Source: Lepus europaeus
Lineage: Eukaryota > Chordata > Mammalia > Lagomorpha > Leporidae
Assembly (NCBI RefSeq): GCF_033115175.1
Contig: NC_084837.1
Span: 87,990,966 to 88,054,965 of the forward strand
Direction: 5' to 3'
Length of the DNA stretch: 64,000 nucleotides
Made by a program: the position numbers and the translations under genes. Shown here one piece after another: positions 41,779 to 53,735 of this stretch. Numbering within the stretch: the stretch's first letter is position 1; each line of letters starts with the position of its first letter. Under the pieces are notes generated by a model. It did not search any database. It was not told the DNA's origin and saw only the letters and a program-made list of their open reading frames with translations.

Positions 41779-42515
41779 AGAGAATGTGGAAATATATACT
41801 TGATATATTCTTGATTTAAAGACACATTTATAAATCACTTATAATGAGGCATGTTAGTCAAATGGAAATACTATTTAAAATATGCATGAAAGGAAAAGTT
41901 CTTAGTTATGATTAGAAATATTTTATGCTTGGCCCGGTAAGAGAGCTTAAAGAATCCAAATCATTTTCTTGTTCTACATTTTAATTTCTGGCCATAGTGT
42001 CTCTGTATAACATACAGTCATAATTTTATGTAGGCCATTATCTTTTAGAGGGCAAAGCAGACACAAATGAAAAAGGAAAAGAAATTTGTATCTGCAGACA
42101 TATTCCCAAAATAATGTTTAGAAAATAAATGCTCTACATTATTAATGTTAACAAACTCGTAAAACCACCTAGATCAGTTATCTCAAAGCAGGATGCCTCC
42201 AACGTGATCCACAGTGGTAAGAATTAGATGTTCCATTTAAGTATTAAGCAAAGTGAGTTTTACAAATAGGTTTAAAATCTTATGACAGTCACTGTCATCT
42301 GTGAGCTCCCTAGAAGGGTGAGAGAGCTGGGCCTCTTTTCACTTTAAGTGTAAGCACACGGGGACACAGTTGTTTCTGACTGCCCAGTCAAGTAAACACA
42401 CAGATATGATCTTGTCTCACCCAAACAATTCCAAAAAAACACATGAGCGGTAGCTTAAAAAGATTCTGCAAAAGAACACAATGCCTCCAATTGGAATAGA
42501 AGCACAAGCAAGAAA
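41779..42515. other. TIPIN intron up to the duplication junction
   Basis: AT-rich, with no exon recognised on the minus strand. The segment shared with copy A begins at 42516. Confidence 0.5.
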
Positions 42516-42542
42516 TATGTGACTTTTATTTAGTTAATTGTT

Positions 42543-42847
42543 TTAAAAAAAGATTTATTTGAAAGAGTTACACAGAGGAGAGGCAGAGAGAGAGAGGTCT
42601 TCCATCCACTGGTTCACTCCCCAGTTGACTGCAGCGGCTGGAGCTGTGCCAATCCGAAGCCAGGAGCGTCTTCCAGGTCTCCCACTTGGGTGCAGGGGCC
42701 CAAGGACTTGGGCCGGATTCTACTGCTTTCCCAGGCCACAGCAGAGAGCTGGATTCAAAGTGGAGCAGCCAGGACTCGAACCGGCGCCCATATGGGATGC
42801 TGGCACTGCAGGCAGCGGCTCTACCCACTACACCACAGCGCTGGCCC
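42543..42847 (-). mobile_element. CSINE (counterpart of A 4702-5012)
   Basis: Antisense C-repeat at the left end of copy B. It is near-identical to its counterpart. Confidence 0.85.
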
Positions 42848-42910
42848 CTCTATGTAACTTTTAAATTAAAAAGTTTAAAGCTGTGCACAGGTCGCAGGGC
42901 TGTTTGTTCA

Positions 42911-42952
42911 CCCCCCCCCCACACACACACACACACGCACACACACACACGA
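42911..42952. repeat. Poly-C / (CA)n tract
   Basis: Ten C followed by alternating CA with one CG. The same site in copy A is almost pure G on the other strand. Confidence 0.85.
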
Positions 42953-43496
42953 TACTGAAAGTCCTTGTGAAGGTGTTCGCGGATTTCTGCCTGGTTGTAA
43001 ATGGCAGTGGCCTGTAGGAGCTGGGCATGGTCTGGTTTGTCCTGGGCCACAGTGCAGTGCCACGCCGGGTGGGATGCCTGATGGCCTCTTCTCTTTGGCT
43101 TTCCCTTCCCTTGGCTGTCCAAGGACCCCAGGCCACAGGACAGCCCACTGCTCTCGCAGCTTTCAGCACTGTGTTGCTGATGGAAATCTCTGACTGTGGC
43201 TCTGTTTTGCTGGTGCCTGACTTCAGGCTCCCCCAGGCTGAGCACCCACGTGCTCAGGCTGCAGAGGAGCGTGGAGCATCTGTATGGGAGTGCAGACATC
43301 AGCAACCGCTGGATTAAAATCAAAAGGTCTCATCAAAAGCTCAGCCCAGGGAAGGTGGGCATTCTAACAAACAGCTAAGAGGACAGGGAGGCTAAGTGCA
43401 TAAAAGAAATCCTGGAGGTGAGCTCCAAGGGCCAGAGTGCTTATGGAAGCCAGTTTTGAACGCTCTGTACTTATTTCTTTATTTAAGATCACCTAG

Positions 43497-43795
43497 TGGG
43501 GTCAGTGTTGCAGCATAGTGGGCTGAGCTACTGCCTGCGATGCTGGCGTATCATATCTACCCTGCTTGGAGTCCCACATCCCAGCTCCCTGCGAGTGAGT
43601 CTGAGGAAGCAGATGGCCCAAGTACCTGGTCCCCTGCCACCCATGTAGGAGACAGGATGGAATTCCAGGCTCCTGGCTTTGGTCTGACACAGCCCTGGCC
43701 ATTGTGGCCATTTGGGGAGTGAACTAGCAGATGGAAGACCTCTCTCTCTCTCTCTCTCGCTCTAATTCTGCCTTTCAAATAAATAAGTGTATCAC
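43497..43795 (+). mobile_element. CSINE (counterpart of A 3739-4046)
   Basis: Sense C-repeat with a shorter (CT)n tract than copy A. Confidence 0.85.
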
Positions 43796-44300
43796 ACTAG
43801 TACAACGTGCACGTGGCAACGCAAACAGTGCTGCAACATGCATACGCCTGACAAAAACGTTCAAGTTCTGTTCCTTTCTGAACTCTTCCCTCCCGAGTCA
43901 TTCACCCTTGTTGACAGCTGGCAGATGGGGATAATTTTAAAAGTTCTTGGAAAATGGAATTCAAAATTTATTTTGGTGCAAACATTTTTTGAAATTCATG
44001 CATACTTTTTCCTCCCATAATGCACATTTTCCATGGATGTTTTGAAAGACCCCTCATGGAGAAGGGATGAAGTGACTGCCATGTCTATATACCCAGTCCC
44101 TGGGAAAGTCATTTTGAACCCAAGCGGTTGGTTACAGAGTTCATGCAGTAGTGACCCGGCTGCGCCACCTTTCGGCTAGGAAATGATCAGAGTTCTAGAA
44201 ACTGGAGTGTAAGCTATGATGGTAGACTGTGGATGAACGCGCTTACAGGGCTACAGAATTCTGAACTATGGCATTTAAATTTTTTTGAAAAAAATTGATT

Positions 44301-44627
44301 TAAAAGGCAAGGTGACAGAGCGAGAGCGAGAGAGAGCAAGAGAGTGAGAGAGAGGGAAGAGCGAGCTTCCATCTACTGGTTCACTCCCCAAATACCCGTG
44401 ACAGCTAGGTCTGGGCCAGGGCATAGTCAGGAGCCAGAAACTCCATCTGCGTCTCCCACGTGGGTGTCGGGGATCCTCGCATGTGGGCCCTCCTCTGCTG
44501 CCGTCCCAGCTGCGTTAGAGGAAGCTGGATTGGAAGTGGAGCGGCCGGGACTTGAACCCGCGCTCTGCTATGGGATGCAGGAGTCCTAAGCGGCAGCATA
44601 CCCTGCTGGGCCACCGCGCCTGCCCCT
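44301..44627 (-). mobile_element. CSINE (counterpart of A 2898-3229)
   Basis: Antisense C-repeat ending 'gggccaccgcgcctgcccc'. Confidence 0.85.
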
Positions 44628-45629
44628 CCCCGCCACGTTTCAGTACCCACCCTGCCCTTACCTGGACGCCCGGAGTCTCAGTGACTCCGCTTGTAAGTTA
44701 CGGCTGGCAGGAGGGATAATGCTGGCTATTAACGTGAATGACCTCGTGATTCCAAAGGCTCCCCTAACTGTGTAAAAGTACCCGGTCTGTCTGAGGAGTC
44801 AGTGTATTTCCACCTGGACGCCTCTCCGTGGGAGACACATCGGAGGAGAAATGGCCTCTGAGGTTGCTCTGCTGCTTCCATTAGGGATAATTTCATTTCC
44901 TATATGTTCGAGGCTGTTCATCCTGGGTTTTCACTTTTCCCAGCAGATCCAGTGGCTCCCTTCTGGCATTCTAAACGCCCTGTGAATCCCCCTAATCCAC
45001 TTTGCAATGATTACTCTAAAATGTTCTGCTTAACTCTTGCTAATTTTTCAAAGGGAAAATTATTTTGCTCTCACCAAATGGTGTGTCTCAGCAAGATTTT
45101 TAGCGCTGTGTGCTTCGCCTACCGAGAGTTTTGTCCTTCTGCCACTAAGGGGCGCTGCTTCATCGCTTTGGTGTGTGTTTTTAGGGGTCTCTCTGCTGAA
45201 GTCCCCCTCTGGGCTGATGCCTTCCTGGAAACTTGGCCTTTCACATCTTGCCCTTAAAACGCATTCCATGACTCGAGGCAACACACAGACCTCAGATGCT
45301 CCAACCTTAATTAGCAACCAGGCTTCATTGATTGATAAAGAAAATCCTTTAATCTTGAAACAATCGAAGGGGAAATGCACTTGTGCAGACAGCTGCTTAT
45401 AATTAAAAAATAGGAGCATCCCTGTTTATTGTTTAATTTTTAGCATTGATGTCATTTGGTACAATTACACGTGCATCTGTCTTGCAGGGTTTTTATTTCC
45501 AGCAATGATAAATGCTTATTGCATTGGATTAATGTATTTTATGGAGTCTTTGTTTATTTTGCTATTATGGATATGTTTGAATGTGGGAAAGTGAATTCCA
45601 TTTGAGTCTTGTATTAAGACAATGAATTA

Positions 45630-46315
45630 GGGGCTGACACTGTGGTGTAGTAGGTTAATCCTCTGCCTGCAGTGCCGGCACTCCATATGGGCGCTGGTTC
45701 TAGTACCCGGCTGCTCCTCTTCCCATCCAGCTCTCTGCTATGGCCTGGGAAAGCAGTGGAAGATGGCCCAAGTGGTTGGGCCCCTGCACCAGCATGGGAG
45801 ACCCAAAAGAAGCTCCTGGATCCTGGCTTCGGATCGGTGCAGCTCCGGCCGTTGTGGCCATTGGGGAGTGAACCAGTGGATGGAAGACCTTTTTCTCTCT
45901 CTCCCTCTCACTGTCTGTAACTCTACTTCTCAAATAAATAAATAAAAACCTTTTTTTTTTTTTGACAGGCAGAGTGGGTAGTGAGAGAGAGAGACAGAGA
46001 GAAACGTCTTCCTTTTTGCCGTTGGTTCACCCTCCAATGGCCGCTGAGGCCAGCGCATCGTGTTGATCCGAAGTCAGGAGCCAGGTGCTTCTCCTGGTCT
46101 CCCATGGGGTGCAGGGCCCAAGGACTTGGGCCATCCTCGACTGCCTTCCCGGGCCACAGCAGAGAGTTGGACTGGAAGAGGGGCAACCAGGATAGAATCC
46201 GGCGCCCCGACCGGGACTAGAACCCTGTGTGCCGGCGCCACAAGGCGGAGGATTAGCCTGTTAAGCCATGGCGCCGGACAATAAATAAAAATCTTTAAAA
46301 AAAAAAAAAAACAAA
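45630..46315 (+). mobile_element. CSINE split by a younger insertion
   Basis: Sense C-repeat (counterpart of A 1572-1904). It is interrupted in its AATAAATAAA tail at about 45948 and resumes at about 46284 with 'ataaataaaaatc'. Confidence 0.85.
45949..46283 (-). mobile_element. Young-type CSINE specific to copy B
   Basis: Antisense, with a T-run, 'gacaggcagagtgggtag' and an end at 'aagccatggcgccggac'. It is absent from copy A, so it inserted after duplication or was lost from A. Confidence 0.9.
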
Positions 46316-46327
46316 GACAATTAGTTA

Positions 46328-46665
46328 GGGGCTGGTGCTGTGGCACAGTGGGTTAATGCCCTGGCCTGAAGCGCCGGCATCCCATATGGGCGTCAGTTTG
46401 AGACCCAGCTGCTCCACTTCGAATCCAGCTCTCTGCTATGGCCTGGGAAAGCAGTAGAAGATGGCCCAAGTCCTTGGGACCCTGCACTCATGTGGGAGAC
46501 CCTGAAGAAGCTCCTGGCTCCTCGCTTCGGATCGGCACAGCTCTAGCCATTGTGACTAACTGGGGAATGAACCAGTGGGTGGAAGACCTCTCTCTCCCTG
46601 TGCCTCTCCTCTCTCTGTGTATCTCTGACTTTTAAATAAATAAATAAACCTTTAAAAAAAAAAAG
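46328..46665 (+). mobile_element. CSINE (counterpart of A 1221-1559)
   Basis: Full-length sense C-repeat with an A-rich tail. Confidence 0.85.
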
Positions 46666-46807
46666 GACAATGAATTCTAAAAGCTTATATTTATAACTGA
46701 AAGGTTATGAAGGAATGGGGTGGGGGGAGAAGACAAAGATGATTTACAATGATCGCAAACTTCCTGATTTTGGATACATATAAGCAAAGTATTAAAAATT
46801 TCAGAGT

Positions 46808-47051
46808 GGGGCCTGGTGCTGTGGCATAACAGGTTAAGCCACTGCCTGCCTCGCCAGCATCCCATATGGGTGCCGGTTCTAATCCCGGCTGCTCCACTTC
46901 TGATCCAGCTCCCTGCTAATGAACCTGGGAAAGCAGTGGAGGATTGGGCCCTGCACCCACGTGGGAGACTCTGAAGAAGCTTCTGGCTCTGGCTTCTGCC
47001 TGGCCCTACCCCGGCCATTATGGCCATTTGGTAAGTGAACTAGCAAGTGGA
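46808..47051 (+). mobile_element. CSINE truncated at the inversion junction
   Basis: Sense C-repeat (counterpart of A 783-1079) that stops after 'gaactagcaagtgga', where it is fused to the 3' end of another SINE. Confidence 0.9.
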
Positions 47052-47158
47052 CAGCTCCGAGCGTTGCAGCCATTTGGGGAGTGAACCAGTGAATGGAAGA
47101 CTTCTTTCTCTCTCTGTCTCTCCAGCTGTAATTCTGCCTCTCAAATAAATATTTATTT
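47052..47158 (+). mobile_element. 3' end of a CSINE fused at the inversion junction
   Basis: Matches A 5248-5361. The fused pair repeats the 'ggccatttgg' and 'gtgaac' blocks, so the junction was not an exact homologous crossover. Confidence 0.9.
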
Positions 47159-47159
47159 T

Positions 47160-47500
47160 TTATCAATTTTTCATTTTTTGACAGGCAGAGTGGGTAGTGA
47201 GAGAGAGAGAGACAGAGAGAAAGGTCTTCCTTTTTGCCGGTGGTTCACCCTCCAATGGCCGCTGAGGCCGGCGCATCGTGCTGATCCGAAGCCAGGAGCC
47301 AGGTGCTTTTTCCTGGTCTCCCATGCGGGTGCAGGGCCCAAGGACTTGGGCAATCCTCCACTGCCTTCCCGTGCCATAGCAGAGAGCTGGCCTGGAAGAG
47401 GGGCAACCGGGATAGAATCCGGTGCCCCGACCGGGACTAGAACCCACTGTGCAGGTGCCGCAAGGCGGAGGATTAGCCTGTTAAGCCACGGCGCCGGCCT
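47160..47500 (-). mobile_element. Young-type CSINE specific to copy B
   Basis: Antisense, 'gacaggcagagtgggtagtg' to 'aagccacggcgccggcc', flanked by 'ctcaaataaat' on both sides. Copy A lacks it. Confidence 0.9.
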
Positions 47501-47522
47501 CAAATAAATAAATCTTTAAAAA

Positions 47523-47770
47523 GAGAGAGAAAGAGAGGGAGAAGAGATTTTCCATTGATGGCTCAATCCCTAATTGGCTGGAATGGCCAGGGCTGGGCCA
47601 GCCCAAAGCCAGGAGCCAGGAGCTTAATCCTGGTCCGCCACCTTCTGCTGTCTCCCATGTGCACTAGCAAGGAGCTGGATGGAAGTGGAGCAGCTGGGAC
47701 ATGAACTGGCGCCACAAGGGATGCCAGAGTCAAGGCGGAGGCTTAGCCTACTACGCCCCAGTGCCAGCCA
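47523..47770 (-). mobile_element. CSINE (counterpart of A 5362-5614)
   Basis: Antisense C-repeat with 'tggctcaatccctaattggctgg'. Confidence 0.8.
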
Positions 47771-48093
47771 CCCTGTACAAGTTTCCTAATCTCCTCTGTA
47801 GAGCAGCGGTGTATTAATTAGGGTAATGCTAGCTGCTACAAGTTTATATCTCCAAGAATCCACCAAGAATGCTCCCAGCTTCGGGTAGGCAAGGTTTTGC
47901 TCTGCAGAGTCCTCCAGGTTTCCAAGTTGATTGGGGGAGGGGAGGATCCGCCATCTTTAATGATGACTTCCCAGATGCCTGGGGCCTTGGCATCCAGCAG
48001 TGGATCCAGGTGGAGCATGCATGGGGGTCGCCATGGGCCAGGTCTGGACGTGGGGCCACTACATTCCACCCATTAGAAGTCAGTCAAGATGCC

Positions 48094-48417
48094 AGCGCTG
48101 GGATATAGCGGGTAAAGCCACCGCCTGCAGCACCAGCATCCTATATAAGTGCTGGTCCGAGACCCGGCTGCTGTACTTAAATCCAGCTCTCTGCTATGGC
48201 CTGGGAAAGCAGCAGAAGATGGCCCAAGTCCTTGGGCCCCTGCACCCATGTGGGAGACCTGGAAGAAGCTCCTGGCTCCTGGCTTCGGATCAGCTCAGCT
48301 CCAGCCATTGCAGCCATTTGGGGAGTGAGCCAGTGGGTGGAAGACCTTTCTCTCTCTCTCTGCCTCTGCCTCTCTGTAACTCTGCCTTTCAAATAAATTA
48401 ATACTTAAAAAAAAAAA
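48094..48417 (+). mobile_element. CSINE (counterpart of A 5932-6256)
   Basis: Sense C-repeat with a 13-base poly(A) tail. Confidence 0.85.
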
Positions 48418-49155
48418 AAGTCAGTCACATGGCCACACCTATCTATCTGCCAGGGAGGCTGGGGAGTGTGGTTCATCTCTGTGCCACAGAAAAGGAGGAC
48501 ATGACGCTGATGCACAGAGTCAGTGTCCACCACAAGAAATCACGCACTGAGGGACTGTGCCGAGACTCGGAGGAGGTGTTGTGATGGACACTGGACTCAC
48601 TGGTTCCTGGGGATGGTGGGGCGGGGCGGGGCAGGGCAGGGCGGGGCGGCAGGGACAAAGAGAGCAGTGGAGGCCTGGACATCGTCAGGGGAGGGCAGAG
48701 CAGACTGACGCCTCTGGGCTAAGGGTTTCCACTGAGGCACCCCGGTAGTCACAGATGCTGTTCACCAAAGGCTGTCACTGCCCTGCCTTCAGGCCACGGG
48801 GTGGGAAGGCAACTCCTGCCCCAGCCACGCCCATTGCTGGGGGTGTGGTCATGGGACTAAGTTCTGGCATGGTGTTACTGGACCTGATAGCCCACTTGAT
48901 GCGGGGTTGGGGAGAACAGAGCCCAGGGACAGGGCAGGAGCTCACAACAACAACAAACAAAAGTTACTGAACAAGAGCGAGGTTTTAGATGTGTAATTGC
49001 TGGTCAGGCTTGCTTCCACATTTTTGTCTCATTCCATGACACAGAAGTTTCTCATCTTCAGAAAAACTCCCATTGTCTTCAGCTTGTCTCACACGGTAGG
49101 CCAACGTCTAGCCAGCTCCCTTAACACCTCCCCTCAAGAGAAGTAACCCACAGTC

Positions 49156-49506
49156 TTATGCGGGGCGGGGGGAGAGTGAAGGTCCATATTCTGCATTGTC
49201 TTCAAGCTGGCATATGGGGGCGTGGAGCTGGTTACGGGTACTCTTCTCTTGAGGTCTGCCCTGTGGTGTTGGAAAAGATGGTCCGGCGTGGTTCACCGGG
49301 CTGATCATGTCATCTGATGGACGCACAGACTGGAGGCCCTGCCTCATCATCATCTGGAGCCGGACGCCTTCTATTCTGTTAGAGACAAAACAAACGGTGC
49401 AGTAAAGACACAGGGTCCAAGGAGCAGTGAGAGTATGAGAGCTATAAGGCTGAGGAGAGACAAAAACCGGGATTTCCACAACCCAGTGTGGGGCCAGAGA
49501 TTCCAA
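49156..49506 (-). pseudogene. ERV env transmembrane tail remnant, copy B
   Basis: 116-codon open minus-strand stretch, matching the copy A version closely and ending before the LTR-like segment. No surface subunit. Confidence 0.65.
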
Positions 49507-49734
49507 CCCTGTTCAGCCTGGTCCTAGCGCTGCCTGGCCTCAGCCAAGAGATGGTAAATACAGTTCACGTTGTCCCGTTTGACCCAAACACAACCATCGC
49601 GCAGCACCCCCCCTTGGGCAGCAGTTAGCATGCCTAAGGCCCCCTGTTTTGAAGGACTAGGCTTGGCCATCCTTGCGCAGGGCCCTAACCATGACAGCCT
49701 TTCCCTGGGAAAAGGCTGTGTTTTGTTCTCTCCC

Positions 49735-50467
49735 TGCTTTATTATTTCCTGGATCTAGGGATCTACAACCGGCTAGAGAAACGGCGGAGCTGTCTTAAGG
49801 CTGTCGGGGTAGGGCTTTGCTGCACGGCCCATGTCCTCTCTGGGTTAGCCTCTGTCCCCAGGGGTGAGGACGAGCCCTAAACAGTCTGCTTCTGACAGTA
49901 ACCACCTTCTGCTAGGAAGTTAAGGGTGTTAGTCAAAGGTCCCAACCTGGAGTCTTGAGAGAACACAGCAGCAAATCGTCTACATATTCAAGGATCTCTC
50001 TACCCGCCTCAAGAGACTGGTTCTTTGGGTGCTCTGCAGGGGCCTGTCCAAATAGGTGGTAGCACTGTCCAAGTTAGCTGTAACTCTATGCCATTGGCAA
50101 CTAAGAACCCACAGGAGGGGCCTTTAGGCTTAATGATAATAGAGCAGGCCAGGTATGTGTGAGGCCCAGACCTCTCTTCACATGGGGTATATCGGAAGAG
50201 ACATTGCAACACAGGCATAAATTTCCTTAGGGAAGGCACCATGTGAACTCTCATTACCAGGCAGGACCGGGAGGAGGTTAGCACAGAATAGGCAACTCCA
50301 GAATCTAAAAGAAAAGGCATGGCCTGCCTGCAGCATCCAACGACCCTAGGCCCTGGCGCCCCGGTAGCAAAAGTCGGCTTGGAAGCAGATGGAGGGAAGG
50401 GCTTCCTGGGCACAGGGCCAGCAGGGCCTGTGGTGCTGACCTGGGAGTCCCCCTGCCCTCGGGGCAA
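49735..50467 (-). pseudogene. ERV protease and RT remnant, copy B
   Basis: An open stretch runs from the end of gag through 'PFLLDSGVAYSVLT' into 'LTWTVLP' and then stops. YVDD follows in another frame. Fingers, RNase H and integrase are missing. Confidence 0.75.
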
Positions 50468-51516
50468 TGCGGTGACCCAGCTCTTGGCAGAGAGGCCAGG
50501 GCTCTTTCAGAGGCCAGCTTCTGTTGTGACAGCTGCTCGCCCCGTGCCCTGGCTTCCACGTGGAACGCAGATGCTATGTGGGCAGAAGTGGCCTCACTGG
50601 GTCTCCTCGATGGCAGGCAGATCACTGCGGAAAGCAGCTATCGGCTGGGCCTGCCATCGCTCCTCCACCACTCCACCTGCTTAGCTCCTTCCTCTTCCTT
50701 CTGGTCTCTGTCACAGTAGACCTGGGGCAGCCTTTCGCATGTCAGCCAAGGGGGTGCTCGGTCCTATCCCTAACCTTTGAAGCTTCCTTCTACTACCAGG
50801 AACGGCCTGAGTTGGGAACCTACAGTCAGGGGCATCTTTAGACTGTGTGTTTTCCTGTGAGCGAGGAGAACCGTGTCCTTCTGGTAAGAGTAAACGTGTC
50901 AGTGAGCTCACACCGTCCATCTATCCATGTAGAGCTTCCCATCTCCCTCTTTGTGTCTCGTATTGTAAAGAGGCCTCCTGCCCTGAGCATTCCCCCAGGA
51001 GCCGTTCAGTCCCACGTGTCCTGTAGGCGGTACCTCCCAGTGGCTTCTACACTCAAGGCTGAGGGCTGAATCCCAAGCACAGGAGAGCAGAGGGCACAGG
51101 GACGCTGGGTACCCACAGGGGCACTGTTCTGCGGTGGCAGTTCTTTTGGCTTTGCCTCAGGGTGGGCTCTTGGGGGCAGATTAAGTTTTAGCATGGAAGA
51201 GTCCAGCTTGCAGTTTTTATAGAGTTCATGATTTTCTCTTAGCGCCATAAAGGCCTGCACGTCGGGGACTTCTGTCCACTTACTGTGCCCACGGCAGAAC
51301 AGGTCTAGCTATAAAATGGTATTATAATTTAAAGTTCCATTTTCTGGCCAGGCTTTCTGGGCACCTAATTTACATTGTGGCCAGGTGGTGCTGCAAAGAG
51401 AAATTAGCCACTTCATTCATCCTTAAAGTCAGTGAAGGAGGGGGGGTCAAACTGTGACCAATTTTTGAGAATACGTCCTAGAGGTGAGCCGAGGGGGATG
51501 AGGGTCGGTTCCCCAT
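50468..51516 (-). pseudogene. ERV gag remnant, copy B
   Basis: Starts at the ATG at 51516-51514 (Met-Gly-Asn). 'VQAFMALRENHELYKNC' lies near 51255-51205, followed by a p12-like proline-rich region and a decayed zinc-knuckle region. It is frameshifted in the same places as copy A. Confidence 0.7.
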
Positions 51517-52572
51517 CTGAAAGGGAACAGGGAAGCTAGGGCAGGCGTCCCCGCCATCCGAAGCGCTGCCACCTCCCGCCGCCTGGAGAGCTCCATGTAA
51601 GTTCTTCCCACAGCTTCAGGAGTGAGCGTGGAGCATGTGGGCTGCGGGCCAGGGGATTCCACACTTCACTGGCATTTACCCCATACCCCATTAATGTGTT
51701 GACCACACAGCCCGGCTCATTTCTGGTATCCGTATGCACCACATGAGCCATCTGCAACCGTGTCTAAGTGTCCTTGGGGACCTCTCCTGCCTTTTGGCTG
51801 CACCTCCCACAAAATGCCCGGCTATTTAACGTTCAGCTTGTCTGAGCCTCTGTCAGTCACCCTGTAGAGCATCTGGCCTGTTGACAGAGCCTGCTGGCTT
51901 GGGCAGGACAAGAGCATGCATTTATCCCATTTTTGGTTTTGTTTGTCTACCCTTTAATTCGACCAGCCATGACTGCTGGGTAGCTACTGGCAAAATGCAC
52001 CCGGCTACTGAGTAAAACCCCAGGCCTGACACAGGTGTCCTGTCCAGTGGCAAGGATTTCCCATGGGTGCATTGCTGGACCCCTATGTAGACATTCTGCC
52101 CCCAACCTGGGGAGGTTAACCTTTAGTGCCTGGGGACCCTGAGCACCTGGAGAAGGCAGGGGAGGGGTGCGAGCGAGGTTAGGAGTGCAGTGGGGGAGGG
52201 CAGCCAGCTCCCTGTCTCAGCGACGACCGAGCATACATTCCCGCCACCCTCTGCAGCCCCCTGATAGACAGGAAGCAACCCTAGGTCCACAGCCAGGGAC
52301 AAAGGGCCCAGCTGACTCGAGCCTAATGTGCAGAAGGACAAAAAGCCCCCAGGACTCAAAAACTGAAAACCAAACAGGATGTGGTTACAGCTGGACTCGG
52401 CCAGCTCCAGATGCTGACTCCCCAGCAATGAGATGGTCCTGAGATGTGTGATGCTTGCAAAACCCTGCCCCAACTTCCCCCAGCCCAAAGGATACAAAGC
52501 CCTAGGCTCCTGCTCGAGAACACCTCTCACTGAGGGAGCTTTCCTTTGCTTCAATAGAACTTTGCTCTCCCT

Positions 52573-52872
52573 TGGGACTGTCATTTTGGTGTCGTGGGTC
52601 AAGCTGCTGTCTGCAACGCCAACATCCCATACGAGCACTGATTCGAGGCCCAGCTGCTTTGCTTCGGATCCAGCTCCCTACTAATGTGCCTGGGAAAGCA
52701 GGGAAGGATGGCACAAGTACTTGGACCCCTGCCACCCACATGGGAGACCTGGATGAGGTTCCAGGCTCCTGGCTTTGGCCTGGCCCAGCCCCAGCTGTTG
52801 TGACCATCTGGGGAGGAAAGCAGCAGATAGAAGATTTCTCTCTCTCCTTCTCTCTCTGTAACTCTGCCTTTT
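52573..52872 (+). mobile_element. Hybrid CSINE at a 2.5-kb deletion
   Basis: The first ~120 bases match the SINE at A 10395. From 'gcctgggaaagcag' onward it matches the SINE at A 12913. The 14-base word shared by both parents marks the crossover. Confidence 0.92.
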
Positions 52873-52879
52873 AATTCAT

Positions 52880-53178
52880 TTATTTATTTATTTATTTATT
52901 TATTGGAAAGACAAAGTTACAGAGAGAGAAGGAGAGCTAGAGATCTTTCACCCACCGGTTCACTTGCCAAATAGCTACAACTGCGAGGGCTGGGGCTGGG
53001 CCAAGCCGAAGCCAGAATCCAGGAGTTTCATATGGGTCTCCCACGTGGATGGCAGGGGCCCAAACACTCAGGCCACCTTCTGTTGCTTTCCCAGGCCATT
53101 AGCAGGCAGCTGGATTGGAAATGGAGCAGCCGGGACTGGAACCAGAACCCATATGGGATGTTATGCTACAGCGCTGGT
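52880..53178 (-). mobile_element. CSINE (counterpart of A 13191-13484)
   Basis: Antisense C-repeat with an expanded TTTA run, nested in the tail of the hybrid SINE. Confidence 0.85.
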
Positions 53179-53383
53179 TCCCCTGTAGCTCTTTTAAACA
53201 AATAAATCTTCTTTAAAAGATCAGCCAGCCACAGTAGCAACTCAGCAATCTATACAGACTTTTAGAAAGAACACACAGAGCATTTTGTCCTGTCCGGTGT
53301 GGGGACCTATAATGAGTGGCAGCGGCGATGGGCAAGCTCTTTAACAGGCACATATTGTCTACAACCACGGAACACAGGGATCT

Positions 53384-53735
53384 TTTTTTTTTTTTTTTTT
53401 TTTGACAGGCAGAGTGGACAGTGAGAGAGAGAGACAGACAGAGAGAAAGGTCTTCCTTTGCCGTTGGTTCACCCTCCAATGGCCGCCGCGGTAGCGCGCT
53501 GCGGCCGGCGCACCGCGCTGATCCGATGGCAGGAGCCAGGCGCTTCTCCTGGTCTCCCATAGGGTGCAGGACCCAAGGACTTGGGCCATCCTCCACTGCA
53601 CTCCCTAGCCACAGCAGAGAGCTGGCCTGGAAGAGGGGCAACCGGGACAGGATAGGTGCCCCGACCTGGAATAGAACCCGGTGTGCCGGCGCCGCAAGGC
53701 GGAGGATTAGCCTAGTGAGCCGCGGCGCCGGCCAT
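53384..53735 (-). mobile_element. Young-type CSINE specific to copy B, with clean TSD
   Basis: Flanked by 'gaacacagggatct' at 53370-53383 and 53736-53749. Copy A has the single, uninterrupted site. Antisense orientation with a T-run of about 20. Confidence 0.97.

Larger units (their letters stand above)
42516..47051 (-). repeat. Inverted block (A 835-5035 reversed)
   Basis: Left end: 'tatgtga' matches the flank of the SINE at A 4702. Right end: 'gcaagtgga' of A 843-835 is joined to 'cagctccg' of A 5248. Both ends lie in or beside SINEs. Confidence 0.9.
48418..51516 (-). mobile_element. Degraded class I endogenous retrovirus, copy B
   Basis: Same remnant as in copy A. It comprises the LTR-like segment (about 48418-49135), env tail (49156-49506), RT with YVDD (49975-49986) and TWTVLP (about 50057-50074), protease 'LLDSG' (50297-50311) and gag from 51516. 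Stops and deletions are shared with copy A, so the decay predates the duplication. Confidence 0.8.
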
